Assembly: GCF_022539315.1 (NCBI RefSeq)
Contig: NC_066343.1
Location: 49,460,205 to 49,524,204 of the forward strand
Source: Serinus canaria
Lineage: Eukaryota > Chordata > Aves > Passeriformes > Fringillidae
DNA length: 64,000 nt
Reading direction: 5' to 3'
Positions 1-13,078 of this stretch are shown piece after piece. Below the pieces are notes generated by a model. That model did not search any database. It saw only the letters and a list, made by a program, of their open reading frames with translations, and had not been told where the DNA came from. The position numbers were made by a program, and so were the translations under genes. Position 1 is the first letter of the stretch; every line of letters begins with the position of its first letter.

Positions 1-2925
1 GGTTTTCCTTAGGATTCACATATGCTGTCAACAACTACTTGATTTGTCTTGGAGAAAGGCTTAGTAAAATTGTATGGCAGCATCCTCCTCAATACCTTTA
101 GGCATGATCCCTGACATTTGGATCAGTAGCATGGGTGTAACAGGATGTGGGACCAAGTGAGTTATTTCCTCTCTGGGTCAAAGAGCCTCATCAAAGGTAA
201 CTAACTTCGTGTTGTGCTTGCATAGACATATCACAGAGCTGCATGGCCTTGGGTGTGAATCTAAGACCTTGGTTAGCATCTTCTTTCACTCCTTCCTTAG
301 CAAAAAGATTTTTTCCCCTCTTTAATCTCTCACAGTTTCCCTTGGTGGTAGTTCTGAAGATTACTCTTCTCCCAATCAGAATCTGAGTCTGTATTTAAGA
401 GCTTCTTCACATTAACAGTCCTGTAATTAATTATTCTCTGTTGCAACATTCTGATTTATCTATAGATCTGTAGTTTTTGAAACCATTGCTTTTTACAGCA
501 TTCTAATTTATATAGCCATTGGTTTTGACTTTCAAAACATTTTTAGTTTTAATTACTGTGTATTGAGCTTCTAGGCATAAAACTGTCAGATAAACCTGAA
601 TATCTGCATGAATGTGGAGAACTGCATGTGTTATCACTCAACAATTGCTGGTGGGCAGTTAGCAAACTCTTGTCTAGGTTGTCTGTTCAGCTGCTGCAGA
701 ACAGCAGTGATGGGATGAACCACAGATGTGTTGTCAAACCAAATGCAGTCATGACCTTGATTCTGATTAACACCACAGATTGTTCAGATTGCCCAACCCC
801 TCAGCAATGTAGTGTGCACAGCCAACTTTTCTTCAGCCAGTAACATACAAAGTGCTCATTTCACAGGACATCTCAGACAATAGATTTCTTCTGGCTTCTA
901 AGAGAAAAAGTGACATCATTTACTGTCTCGGGTGGCCAGCAGATAGGTGACTCCTTGTTAGTCCTTAGGTGCTGTTTTGTGCATGGCCTTTTCAACATGG
1001 ATAAGCCTATTTCTGAGTACAGGGACTGGAGTCTCTCTTTTCCTGCCTGGGATAGGATGAACCCTGCAGTGCCTATGACTGTGCTGCTGACTGCACCCTG
1101 TGAGTGGTCAGGAGGCACTGTGAGGATCAGGGCACTGTGAGTGGGCAGTTATGCCTTTTCTTCCCAGCTGAGGGTCTGGACCAAGGCAGGCAGAGGACCC
1201 ACAGCAGTGAGGCATAGCCTAGCTCAGGCTCTGAGTTCTGGGAGGAGAGAGGCTCCCCGAGCTGGCAGTGGCACTGCTGGCCGATGGGCTGGAGCTGCAT
1301 GATGCCTCTGAGTGTAGTTGTGGTGGTTCATTGACATGCAGCATCAGGTAGCAGCCCTCCAGTGCTCCTGGAGCCCAGCAGGGTTCTCTTGAGTCTGCAA
1401 GAGCAGTGGTTCCTCCAAGGACGTCAGGACAACTTCAGTCCTTACCTGGGACTGACGTGTTTGTTCACCTGGATTGTGCAGACATGTGAGAAGTTGCATC
1501 CACACTGGGCCCAGAAGAAGAATAATTATGTTTCCCCTTGCTGTTTTCTGTCTAGGAAGCTGCCCCCCCATCAGCTTGTCAAGCAGAATTGGGTGATGGA
1601 ACTCCACTACAAGGTCTTTCTGGAGCTCCCTGGACCTATGGCCCTAGGGCTGATTATCTATAAATGGTTTTCTCCTTCTCTTTTTTTCAGTACCACACAA
1701 TAACTTTCAGTTCATATCAGTTACCAGAACTTGGTACTCCCACAAGCAGTTCAGTGCTTCAATCCTTGCATATTGCATATTTCACATACTGTCTGCTGAC
1801 TTTGTCTGTCTTTGCTGTCCCTATTTCTATTGTGTCCTCTGGTGTTTGTATTTGAAGGTCTGTAGAGGTGGGGCTGCATGTGTCTGTGTAAACAGCACCT
1901 GGCACAGTGGAGAAAGCCAGCTTTGTGCTCCTGCATTACAGATAAAATGTTACCTATGCTACCAAGCATAGATAGATAAAAATGTAAGGAGCAAAAAGAC
2001 TACAGGTACACAGAAGTTGGTGGCCACTGTCACTCAGCACAGCCAAAGACTTGGCGCTGAGTGTTCTTCCAATAATCTTTTGGAAAATTAGACATAAAGT
2101 CTAATTATGCCAAAAGTAGATCTTTTGGCATAATTCCCTTCCGTTTATTCCTTACTTGGCTCATGCTTGTCATGTTTGGGACTATTTTGTTATTTCTGCT
2201 CTAAAAGATGTGTTGTTTCACTTTTTAATGAACAGTCTTTCTGAGGTAAAGAGAATTGCAGTGGTCTTTTGATATATCCATCTTTGTTTTTTCATTTATA
2301 CGCCTAAGGTGCTCAGATTGAATGAACTTTACTGCCATCTGGAGATGTAGTATTTTCATTTCTGTTTGTCATTTTACCTTTGAATTTCATTACAGAGCCT
2401 CATTCCTGGGGTTTAAAGAATAAAAGCATTTTGGTGTTTCACTTGCTATAGGGCTGTATTTCTCTTTTTAGTGATTAGGTGCTGAAACAAAAGTCACCTC
2501 TGGCATGTGACGAGAGTGTTTAAGATTGAACCTAGTGAGTTGATCTGCCTAAGGGCAGACCTCTACTTACTGGAGGTGTGCAGGTTTTTGGTGTCAGGGG
2601 AGGATGATGCCAGTGCACTGCTGTCCTGTTAGTGGTCAGTCTGGGACCTACGGGCATGAACAGACAAACCATGACCTCTCTCTGAAACCTATCAGTATCT
2701 GGAACTTTTGGAATTCTATTCTAAAGATAGAATTTTTGGGTTAGTATTACCTTCAGCTGCCCTGGTGTTACTTTTAGTTCCAGGTATAGTGATGCCATGC
2801 TTGTGTAAGGGGGCACCAGCTGAGACATACACTAGTGGTGTGAAAGTCTTTATAAAAGGGGTGCAAGATCTTGTACAAGAGCCAGGAAAAGTTGTGTCAG
2901 ACCCTTAAAAGACATATTACTAGAC
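1..2925. other. Unannotated unique sequence, no gene seen
   Basis: AT-leaning DNA without a repeat family that I recognise. All open frames are short (the longest is about 113 codons, at 1362-1703), overlap frames on the other strand, and show no domain or splice context. A somewhat GC-richer patch lies at about 1140-1330, without CpG enrichment. I see no coding, RNA or mobile feature here. Confidence 0.6.
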
Positions 2926-3458
2926 TGTGGTGGGTTGGCTTTGGCTGAATGCCAGGTGCCCACCAAGCTGCTCTATCACTCCCCCTTCTCAGCTGGACAG
3001 GAGAGAGAAAATAAGATGGAAAACAACTTGTAGGTTGAGATAAGACAATTTACTAAAACACACAAGTAAAGAGGAAAAAAAGCATTCTCTGCTTCCCATC
3101 AGAGTGAGAAGCCACGTCTGGCCACTTCCTGGGAAGCAGAGCTTCAACAAGCTGCAGAAGGGAAACACACCTCCTTGCTTCCTTCTTCCTCCTCCTTTAC
3201 TTAGCTTATATATCTCAGCTGATGTCCAACAGTATGGAATATCCCTTTGGTCAGTTTGGGTCAGCTGTCCTGGTTATGGACCCTCCCAGGATCCTGCCCA
3301 CTCCCAGCCTACAGCAAACAGAATTTTGGAGAGACAGCATTGATGCTGTGCCAGCGCTGTTCAGCAGAGGCCAAAACACTGGTGTGTTATCAACACCCTT
3401 GTAGCTGCCAGTGCAAAGCAGAGCACTCTGAGGGCTCTGCTATGGAAAATCTCAAGTA
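2926..3458. mobile_element. ERVL-type endogenous retrovirus LTR (probable solo, partly degraded)
   Basis: The segment opens with TGTGGTGGGTTGGCTTTGGC, a start typical of a large avian ERVL LTR group. It continues with blocks I recognise from those LTRs: the 'gccaggtgcccaccaa' block, 'ctcagctggacaggagagag', a 'ggttgagataag' block, and near the right end 'tatggaatatccctttggtc' followed by 'gtgtgttatcaacac'. The right boundary is approximate, because resemblance fades after about 3455 and no clean terminal CA or target-site duplication is visible. No gag, pol or env frame adjoins it, so it is most simply a solo LTR. The small open frames inside it are not genes. Transcriptional orientation was not determined. 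The family assignment is from memory of consensus sequences and would need a Repbase or Dfam search. Confidence 0.8.
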
Positions 3459-5129
3459 GACCCATTCTATAGACTCCCTTGGAAAAGAGCAAAATTATAT
3501 CAGTACAAAAACCACAGACTATTAAAGGAATCACATTTAAAGCAAATGAAAGGACATATTTTTGATCAGTAGTCATTTGGTGCGTAAAGCAACTTCCCAA
3601 ATGAAACTGTGAATAAAAACCCCTTTGTGTTCCATCAGAAGAAGAAGGTATTAGTGTTGAGAAGACAGAAAGTTACTCAGCAAATCACACCTGAAAATAA
3701 GTGAAGGATGGGAGAGTCTTGGAGACATGGCAGCGGGATATGCTTGTATTGTTCTTATTCTTTCCTGGACAACTGCTAGTAGTGGAGATGGGCTGGCTGC
3801 ATGCACCCTCCTTTTGAGACAGCCCTTCTTGTGCTGTCCTTTTATCATGACAAACATAACAGTGGGAGGTAAAGGGATTGATGCAAAATAGGTGAAGTAT
3901 TGAAATTATGGGTTGTTTATAATTAGTATTGTTTTACCTTGACACTTAAATTTTAATTAATTTTTGAAAGCTCCTGCTCAAAGAAGTAAAAGTAGGATGG
4001 CAGTTCTAATACAGTTGCACATAAACTTTTTTCCTACTTGACATAATGAAGAACACTTTTCATCAAAGAACAATAACCTTAAATGAGACTCTTGCTCAAC
4101 ACTGTTTTTCAACTGCAGCCATTCTTACTAGCAGTCTTAAAGTGTTTGTGTCATTGGCTGGAACACCTGTGAAATTCTATGTAGTTTTTTCAGAGATCTA
4201 CACTTTGATAAGAGAATGACATGAATACAGGCAGAATGAGAATTGTTAGAAATGTTTTGCTTTGCTGTAATAAAAGAAATTATAAACCTGGTTATGCTCC
4301 TTTTGCTTTTAGGAGCTTGAATCTGGAGGGAAAAAAAAAAACAATAAGAACCAGATTTCTGTTCTTGGAATACTGTCATGACCAGGACTTTAATTAAAAC
4401 GAAAAGAGCTGTTTTGTTGTGAAGTTGCATTTGCAGAGAAAAGAGAAGGACAGGGAGAAGGATGACAAGCTTCTTGAAACCCATCTCTCCTTCCCTCACC
4501 AATCTCACCTGATATTTCATGTCCCAGCTGGTAGCTGGAATTGCAACACCTGTAGTGTTTCAGATGTTGTGCACTGAGTTGCAACAAATTGTGTTTGTCA
4601 AGGCACTGTCTACACAAGGGTGATTTTCAGTCAGTTCCTACTAGTTCATCCTCATTAGCATGTGACCTCAATCCTCATTCTGCATGCCTCGCATGACCCA
4701 CCTGTGGTCAGTTATCAGGTAACAAAACCCAAGTCAACAGGGATTTGGTGAGACTAACTTAGCTTACAATTGCTAGTTGTTCAAGGTTTATTGAGTGTTG
4801 TGTCTTTAATTAGGAACTAAGGTGTAAACTGCAATGTCCTTTGCAAAGTCAGACCTGTGGGAGTAATTTCAGGAGTCAATTGCCGATGCTGGATAGTAAT
4901 TGGGAACCCAAAGGGATTCACATGTGAATAGTAAATGAGGATCCTCAGTAGTAACCAGAATTTATACCTGGAATATCAAAGTTCTTAATGACTCCATTAA
5001 AAGGAATTAGGTCATTTCTTATTTAAGGGATCAGAAATACTGCATTTTCTAAGGATACAAAGAATGCCTTTGAGCAAGACATGAGCGCTTTTCTGTTGAC
5101 AATTGGTAAGTGCTGCTATTCAGAATTAG
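3459..5129. other. Unique spacer between two LTRs
   Basis: AT-rich sequence with an A11 run near 4332 and no long open frame of recognisable content; the largest is about 127 codons on the minus strand at 4137-4520, without a domain. There is no retroviral internal sequence, which argues against the two flanking LTRs being the ends of one provirus. Confidence 0.6.
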
Positions 5130-6390
5130 TGTCATGGTTTGATATTGGCCAAACACCAGACAGCCATAAGTCTGTTATAGTTGGGCAGAGATGAGTGAAA
5201 AAAAAAATTAACAAAGGGCTCATGAGCTGAAATAAGAACTGGGAGAAAAATACTCTAAGGGCAAACCAGGTTCAAATTTAAAGGTATAAGATCAATTTCT
5301 TATTAACAGAGTCAGAGGAGGATAACGAGAAGTAAAATAAGCCTTTAAAACACCTTTTTTCCTTCTGAGCCCCTCCCTCTTTCCCACTGACAGTGCAGGA
5401 AGACAGGGCGTGGGGGTTCTGGTCAGTTCCTCACCTGAGATTTTCTGGTCGCTCAGGGAGAGGAGCCTTTTCTCTGCCTTGCCATGGGATCCCTCCCACA
5501 GGCAAGCAGTCTTCCCAAAACTGCTGTGGCGTGGGTCACTCATCCACAGGCTGCACTCCCCTGAGGACAGGCTGCTCTAGTTTGGAAGCAAGGGCCCTCT
5601 CTCTCTGTCTCTGGAAGCAGGGGCCCTCCCTCTCTGTTCGGGTCTCCCATGGACCACAGCCCCCTCCAGCATCCACCCACTCCAGCGTGAGCACTTTTTC
5701 CATGGGCTGAGAGTGAATCTCTGCATCCCCCATGGACTTCATCCATTTCAGGGGGACAGTTTGTTTCACCACAGTCCTCATCTCACATCTGACACTTGGA
5801 GCACCTCCTTCCTTCCCCTCAAGGCATCACTGGCCTTGATGCCACCATGTTGTTTTCTCTCACATGTCCTCTCTTCCTCCTCTGATTAGCAGAAAAACTG
5901 CTCCATGTAGGTACGATTGTCAACAAGTTCTACCGATTCAGAGATTCCTGCTGGATCCCCCAGCTGAGAGGTTGAGGTCCAGGTTCCACGTGGGGGTCAC
6001 TCATGTTTCTGCTGCCGCCCAGGTGACCCCACCACCGTGGCAGGGGCGGTGACGGCTGTCGCGGCGCTGGCGCTGTGCAACGTCTCCCTTCGTGCGGGGT
6101 CTGGGAAGGGAAAGCCGCCACCACCTCTGTCCTTCTGCCCACGGCGTGGCTGGCTGGGGTGGCCAGGCAGGTGAGGCCCGCTGTGGGCCACGTCGAGATG
6201 GTGGCACCTACAGCTCATGGCCACCACTGGAAAAAACCGTGCATTTGCTGTTTTGTTTTTCTTCTTAAATATGTCATCAAAGAGGTGGTACCAGCCTCTC
6301 TAACGTGCCAGCAGCGTGTCCATCTTCAGAGCCATCAGAAATTGCCTCTGTCGGGCATGGTGGAAGATTCTAGCAGGTGCTGCCGGCCTA
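5130..6390. mobile_element. Long ERVL-type LTR (about 1.26 kb), 3' truncated or diverged
   Basis: The segment starts with TGTCATGGTTTGATATTGGC and keeps the order of blocks of a long, GC-rich avian ERVL LTR: a 'ggccaaacaccag' block; an AT-rich block with 'gagaagtaaaataagc' and 'aaaacacctttt'; a run of short repeated units built on 'ctccagcgtg' and 'ccatggactt/ccatgggctg' (about 5640-5760); 'ctgcatccccc'; 'ttctcacatgtcctctcttcc'-like sequence; 'ttcttaaatatgtcatc'; and finally 'tcgggcatggtggaagattc'. It ends near 6390 without a clear terminal CA. The region 6000-6200 is unusually CpG-rich for the window, as expected of this LTR. Open frames within it (for example 105 aa at 5393-5710 and 131 aa at 6075-6470) are incidental. 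It begins about 1.7 kb after the previous LTR ends and lies in the same orientation. Confidence 0.85.
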
Positions 6391-9190
6391 GACAGAGTGA
6401 AGTTAGGCAAGATGATTTCTTATTTTGTAAATGGTATACATGCCTAAATTTTGCAGAGCAGAGCTGGTAAGTGAGAGGGTAGGATTTACAGCAAAGAGAC
6501 TAAGGGAATTTGAATTGTCAGGTGTTCTGGCTAAAGAGCCAGATGGGACAGCACTTTCTAAAATTGGTAGGACAGACTCAGTTTTCTCTTGCAGAAATAC
6601 TGAAGACTTTTGTAGCTCATGCTGTGAAAGTGAATGTAAAGGGCTGGAATAATCAATGGAGGTAGGTGAATATACTGTATGGACACACTTTGAAATTAAA
6701 ACAACATTTTCAAAGGCCAGATTTGAGCACAAGATGTAATGCTGAGTTTCCTCACATCTCAGCAGAGCACTGACATCACCATTTCTGTTCTGAAAGCCAT
6801 CTTCTTAAAAATTATGAAAACCATTGGTATTTAATCCTGACATAAAGGAGAGCATATATTTGTCTAGCTTTGATAAATGTCACTGAATCTGAATGCCCAG
6901 TTCCCACTTGTCACTCTTAAGACACAGTTTGGGGTTAGTTTCAAAACTCTTATCCAAGCCTCCTTCAAATCCAAATCCATGTGCTGGACCACTTAACCCA
7001 ACTCAGGCAAGATGTATCTGAAAAGTAAATCTTACAAGTATGAGTAAAAGCAATTGGATATTTCATGACAAGAGCATTATAAAACTGGCAAAAATAAAGA
7101 TCATCTAGATCTGTGCAGCTCTTTGCTGCCAGGTTCCCCAGCAGGAGTATTAAGTGTTAGCCACAGCTCTGGTGCCTCAGTAGTAGCCCACTTACTCATA
7201 CAGAAGTTTTTCTGTGTGTTGGAAATAGTCAAACCATATTAAAGCTCTGGAAAAATAACAGAAAAGAATGTCAGAATGTTCAAATCTTACACAGAATTCT
7301 TGACAATTAAAGTTATTCACTTCACAAGAAAGAGGTGAAGAATTTTTGGAGAGACAGTAGCTTAAGCTTCCAACCTTCCCTTCTCAATTATAAACCTAAC
7401 AGTCTGTTCAGATTTTTTTTTCGGAGTGTGTTTAGGCTGCCAGGCTCCCTTCAGAGCAAGGGCAGACAGCGTAACTAGAGGCTGTAGCTGGGTTGTTTCT
7501 CTAAAGGTCTGGGAGATGGGATCTGTAGCACCCAGTCCTCTGATGAAAGGGAGCACCATTGCCATAAGAGGTATCTTGCGTTTGATCACCTACATTCAAA
7601 GTTAACTGTGCCCCTCAGCTGGGTAAGTGTAGTGAAACATTTATGGTTTGGTTTTTTCCTCAAAGACGCATGACCAGCTTTCAGTAGAATTTTTCTTCCC
7701 CAAAACTGCTTTTTCTACTCCAAGAAAGGTTAGCACTTGGCAGTATATTGTGGAATAGTAACTTCTGCTCACACATAACAATGTGAGAAAAACCTGTGCT
7801 GGTAAAGTCTAAAAGCTACAGACATTCCACATTATATATAGATCCTTACAACTGGAGCACCATCTGATGACTGTTATTTTGCTTCTGATACCTATTATTT
7901 TCCATTTTAAAGACATTCAATATAACAAGGAAATTAGCCTGATATTGTATGGGCTTGTGCCCTATACTTCTGCAATGTATTAACAATATTAACTTGCTTT
8001 CCCTCTACTCTTTACCTAGCACATCTTTCAGCTTCTCTCTACATTCCTGAAACACCTCCTTCACTCCTTCTACTATCAAAATGGTTCTACATGATTTGAG
8101 GTTACCTGGATGATGTCACCTCATGGCCAGACAGCCAAAAAGGCAGTGGTTGAGGTTCGCTTTTTCTCTGTTGTTAGTGGAGAAACCAGTTGCAAATTTT
8201 CCTATAGCCAACTTTCAGTTTCCCACAAGGCTTCTATACACTCAATTATTTTTGAGAAATCTGTCTCTATCAATTTTTTTTTGAGTCCATTCTCAAACTA
8301 TCAGAGTGAAGATGATTGAAAAAGTGATCATTTAGGCTTTTCCTTCAGAAGCCAGGGCTAATAATTTTTGTTCATCTGGTTTTTGTTGAGTAAAATGTGC
8401 CATTAATGATTCTGCAACTGCAGTGAAATGGTCCCAGTAATTTATGATATTTTGGTAAGTCCTGACATCATGGTGTTACCATTTAAGTTATTAATTTCCA
8501 GCCTTTTAAACAGATCATCTGCTGAGGCTGTTCTTTATGCTATAAGCTTGTTAACTTCCATGGCAGAGGAGAGGCAGCCCAAATGTTTGAGCCTGGTTAT
8601 GAGTGCAAGTTTTGTATTTAGGTGCCTGCACCCAAGAGTTCATAGTTTCTTCTTTCTGACTAGATCTCTTCTGTTCCACTTTTCCCCTAAGAAGATATGT
8701 TTCTAAATTGTTATAGTTATCATCCTAGAAATAAAATACAGCTAAGCTGAACATGCCTTCCAGTATTGGTCTCACCTACTACTTGCTGATTTATCCATTC
8801 ATATTTCATCTGAGCAGGGCAGAAAAACATAAGATGAGGTACTGGCTTTGTTCCCATTGTTCCCAGCATGTTTTTCCCTCACCTTTATCTCAAGAATCAT
8901 ATACTTGATCTTAATTCTTTATGTATTTCTAGAGACTACATTGGCTTCTCTGACTGTGACAGAGCTCTGTGTGTGTATACAGGTGACAACCCAGCAAACT
9001 GTCATTGCAGTAAGTAGTGCTCTACCTAATAATAATGCATGTAGTGCCTACATGGAAAGGTCTAAGAAAATATGACTGAAAGGTTCAGATACATCAGATT
9101 CCAATGACAAAATTCTGTTCAGTGTAATATCCCCCAGTGCTTTTACTGCAATTTTTCCTGCAAGCTCATCTGTTTAATAACCATGGAAGC
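6391..9190. other. Unannotated unique AT-rich sequence
   Basis: No repeat family or coding region is recognised. The open frames are at most about 110 codons and lack domain signatures. Several T and A runs occur (for example around 7408 and 8272), all shorter than would be called a microsatellite. Confidence 0.6.
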
Positions 9191-10055
9191 CTAGAATCAT
9201 AGTATGGTTTGCATTGGAAGAGACTTTACATTCAGTGCAAAACCCTCTGCCACAGGCAGGGACACATTTCACTAGACCTGGTTGCTCAAAATTCCATCCA
9301 GCCTGGCCTTGAACACTCCCAGGAATGGAGCAGCAATTTCTCTGCGCAACCTGTTCCAGTTCCTAACCATCCTCTTAGTAAGGAATTTCTTCCTAATATA
9401 CAATCTGAACCTACTCTCATTTTAAAGCCATTTCCCCTTGTCCTGCCACTACATGCCCTTGTAAAAAGTCCCTCTTCAACTCTCTTGTAGCTTCCTTTAG
9501 GTCCTGGAAAATGCTATAAGGTCTTCCCACAGCCTTCACCTCTTCAGGCTGAACAAACCAAACGCTTTTAGCCTTCCTTCACTGGGGAGGAGCTCTAGCC
9601 CTCTGATCATCTTTGTGACATTCCTCTGGACCAAACCAAGCTGGTCCATATCCTTCTTATTTTGGTGACCCCAGAGCTGATGCAGCACTGCAGGTGGGGT
9701 CTCAGCAGAGCAGAGCAGAGCAGAGGGGCAGAATCCCCTCCCTGGCCCTGCTGCCCACGCTGCTTTGGATGCAGGACATGTGAGTGCCCATGGCTGGGTC
9801 ATGGTGAGCTTCTTGTGCAGCAATATCCCTAAGTCCTCCTCACCTGAATGACTCTCAATCCATTCTTTGCCCAGCCTGTATCCATGTCTGGGATTGCCCT
9901 GACCCAGGTGCAGGACCTTCCATTTGACCTTGTTGAACTTCCAGAAGTTTGCACAGGCCCACCTCTCCAGGCTGTCCAGGCCCCTCTGGGTGGCATCCCT
10001 GCCCTCCCGTGTATTAGCCACGCTGAACAGACCAATTGTCTGGTCAACAAACTTG
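9191..10055 (-). mobile_element. CR1 LINE, 3' portion (5'-truncated), minus strand
   Basis: Read on the minus strand, this is the C-terminal part of the CR1 ORF2 polyprotein followed by its 3' UTR. A frame that starts upstream of the element and ends at 9536 gives recognisable CR1 text, such as 'NTREGRDATQRGLDSLERWA', 'KVLHLGQGNPRHGYRLG', 'EEDLGILLHKKLTMTQ' and 'KKDMDQL'. It lies downstream of the reverse-transcriptase catalytic box, whose weak remnant may be 'FVDQT' near 10040. The 3' terminus is at the left edge, where 'agaatcatag' is the reversed CR1 tail octamer. The copy is 5'-truncated, as is usual for CR1, and no longer encodes a complete enzyme. The exact 5' edge is uncertain: sequence beyond about 10055 no longer looks like CR1 although the frame stays open to 10138. 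Confidence 0.93.
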
Positions 10056-11341
10056 TGTGACCAATTTTTATCCAAATAGGCTGCTCTTTCAGACTTAACT
10101 ACACGTAAAGGTTCATTAGCAGAACAATTCTCCTGCATTCATCCAAGCAAATTAAAAAAAGCGTTACACTATGCACCTCTGAAAACCACAAGGTTACCTG
10201 GGGATGGCATTGCCAGAAGGGAAGAAGAACAAACCCAGTGAGAGTGAGGAAAGCTGGTGGTAGTCAAGGAGGTCAGCTGCAGAGAGATTGCAGACATGAG
10301 CTGGTTGCTGTGGGCTGTGGATGGGGACACACTGGTTTGTAATAGACAAGAAAGGGAAGTTGCAGAAACTTCACATTTGCAGCTCAGCCACATGGCCTTG
10401 TTTTCTCTCCTCCATTCTTAGGAGGCAGCAATAGAAGGTAGTTTTTCTGTGTTCATTCCCTGTCATTTAGGCATGTTTCAAAGGGATTTTCTGATCCCTA
10501 CCAGCTGCAACAGACCTGGGAATGACAACATTCACTATGAGGATAACCACAGCTTATCCTGGGAAGGGGAATTAAAAGTGCAAATCCACTCACACCTGCA
10601 AGAGAAATGAGGGACCAGCCTCACTGTTCTCAGGAGACCAGGAGACCATGCAACTTTAATTTTCATTGTCCAGAGCAATCAAGTCACAGGTTGGAGCAGG
10701 ACCCCAGCTTCTCTGGAGTTTTGTTCATGGAGCCTTATCACATTTTCTATCCATGTCTAATATTATAAAACCCATGAATCTGAAAAATATTTATTAAGAT
10801 AAAAATAGATAGTATGAGGAACAAAAACTTTTAGTCCTACCATTTAACTCCCAAATTCTCCTTAACTTTGAACAGTTAATTCTCAAAACTTAAACTTTGT
10901 AAATAAACAGAAAGAAATGCACCATGTTGACCAGGATTAATACCTGCAAATTCTTCCACCTTAGGACTACAGCTGAAATGCTTTACCCAAATCTTTACAT
11001 TCCTTTCATTTCTTAGATTTCCCCTCAAGATGAACACATTTTCATTATGTTCTAACAAGCAATGGTAGAAAAAATTAAAAAAGTAAACAAACTAACACCT
11101 TGCCCAAAACACATGAACACTTTATTTGGGGACTAGAATGCTTGCATAGGACTCATAAGGAAAAAGCACAACTTACTTCTATCATTCCATTCTGTGGAAG
11201 TCCAGCTGAACTAACAGGGTAACTGGCATCAGCACAAAGGCAGCAAGCAACTTTTCAGTTTTTTGTCAATGTGAACTGTACTGGGTTTGCAGTGCTGGGA
11301 ATCCAGCAGTGTTTCCACTACTTTTGATCCAGTTTGGCAAA
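10056..11341. other. Unannotated unique sequence
   Basis: AT-leaning sequence between the CR1 copy and the AACC microsatellite. No open frame exceeds about 75 codons, and I recognise no repeat. Confidence 0.55.
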
Positions 11342-11421
11342 AACCAACCAGCCAACCAACCAACCAACCAACCAACCAACCAACCAACCAACCAACCAAC
11401 CAACCAACCAACCAACCAACC
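11342..11421. repeat. (AACC)n tetranucleotide microsatellite
   Basis: About 80 bp of AACC/CCAA units. Roughly 70 bp on the right side (11352-11421) is uninterrupted (about 17 units), and one A-to-G change sits at 11351. Because four is not a multiple of three, all frames stay open and give artefactual repeated peptides (NQPT on plus, GWLV on minus). A perfect tract of this length is probably length-polymorphic. Confidence 0.97.
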
Positions 11422-13066
11422 TAACAACCCAATAACATTAGAGCAGATTATTCCAGAGTCTCTAGCCTTGCTGAGAAAGAATGATCACTCGTAAGGACTG
11501 CCTAACAGCAGATATTACCTACACATTAATTCCTTCACATTGGCTTCTCCACATATTCCTTCCCAGACAAATAATTACAAATAATGGGAAAAAAATTAAA
11601 AATTTAAAAATATTTTTAAAAAAAATACAAAGTGCAAAGCAGGAACTAAATGCAGGCACTCATTTTTTTTCTGTGCTAGCAATGTAAGTCAGTTCTTCAA
11701 GTATTCATGAGACACTTGTAGTCACAGACAAAAGCTGGTATTACACAGCCTCTGTCTACAACATTCTTAATGTTCTAATGAGACTCGATCGTTCTCATTA
11801 TGCATGCATTTTCTGTTTGCTCTGATCTACACGCAAACATCAGGAAGGCCAGTAGCATCCTGCCTAAGAATTTCAGTGAGACATTAAAAAGCAGAGCAGC
11901 AGAATATATCCTCCATTTGTCTTGAAGTGCAGACTATCAGAATCCTCTTTTTTTTTTTCCCCTGTTCCTTTCTTTTAATGTAACTTTATCTGCTTAATTA
12001 TTACCTTCTCTGTGAAGTTTCCATAACTTTAATTTTAGCAACAAAGCAGCATTACATGGTTTGGTTGGAAGGGACTCTTTTCCAGTTGATAACTAAAATT
12101 AACAAAAAGATAAAGACAGCAGTTAAAAGGATTACTTGATGAGACATTTAAGAATGTTCAGTACGCCAGCACTATATGCAGGGCAAATCTTATTTATAGT
12201 GTTAAGTAATTTCAGTAATAATATAATTTTGGATCCAATGTACACTATTATGGTTTTTTAATTAATGAAATAGTAATTTTGTAGCTCAGAAAATCTGCTA
12301 CCACTTCTGCGGTTTTCAGGGAAGAAAATATTTTAACAAAAGGTACCACAAAACACCAGCTGGCATTTGACTTCAGGACTTTTCAAATTTTAAGAAAATT
12401 AGGAATTTTCAAGGCCAAATCATCGTGGTGTTTTATTAGAGGTGCATTAGGCAGGAAGAACACATTTGCCACGAGTAGAGAATTTCATAACATTTCTCTA
12501 CTAGAAATTTTCACTAGAACTCAGCCTTTCTACCTAGAACATTATGGTAAAGTGCATTTTCAGATCCTGTAGTGCCATTGCCAGAAATACTACAGCCCTT
12601 TCCAAAGAAGATTCTTTCAGAAGATACATTAGAAATGGAGGGACTTGGCAGATGGTGAACTGTGTGTTTATGCTTATGTTATCCAAGACACACTGCAGTA
12701 GGTAGAGCGCCAAAACTGGCTGTGAAAACAAGTGCCTTCACCTCTGAGATCATCATGGCCCAATGAAAAGTTAGTCTTTCTTTCCTTTTTTAATCAAGTA
12801 TTTTCTTTCATTAAACTTGCTTTTTCTATGCTTTCTTCTCCTTACAACACTGTCTGAGGGTTCAAAAATGAAGGATCCATGCTGAGGACACTAAAAAGAA
12901 AGAACATGTAATAGTTACACTCATTTGAGAGATTATCTGTGCTTTTTTCATGTCAGCTGTGCCCTCCAGACAAGGTGTCCACCACAGTAAGTGACAATGC
13001 AATTGTCTCTTCTCTTTTTATCGAGTCCATTACTGAAGGATGATAGTCCATCAAAACAATTCTTTG
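11422..13066. other. Unannotated AT-rich sequence
   Basis: AT-rich DNA with A and T runs (11588-11627 and 11948-11960). A stretch of about 30 bp near 12056-12085 ('catggtttggttggaaggga') resembles the extreme 3' end of a CR1 copy in minus orientation but is too short to call alone. No coding feature is seen. Confidence 0.55.
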
Positions 13067-13078
13067 ATTCTGTGATAA

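Noticed and set aside
2926..6390. The two LTRs as the ends of one provirus.
   Set aside because: Their lengths and interiors differ and the spacer contains no gag/pol-like sequence.
11229..11494. Open frames with repeated GWLV (minus) and NQPT (plus).
   Set aside because: Translation of the AACC microsatellite, without start context or a domain.
12056..12085. A CR1-like 3' terminal scrap ('catggtttggttggaaggga').
   Set aside because: Only about 30 bp, so a chance match or unresolvable relic.
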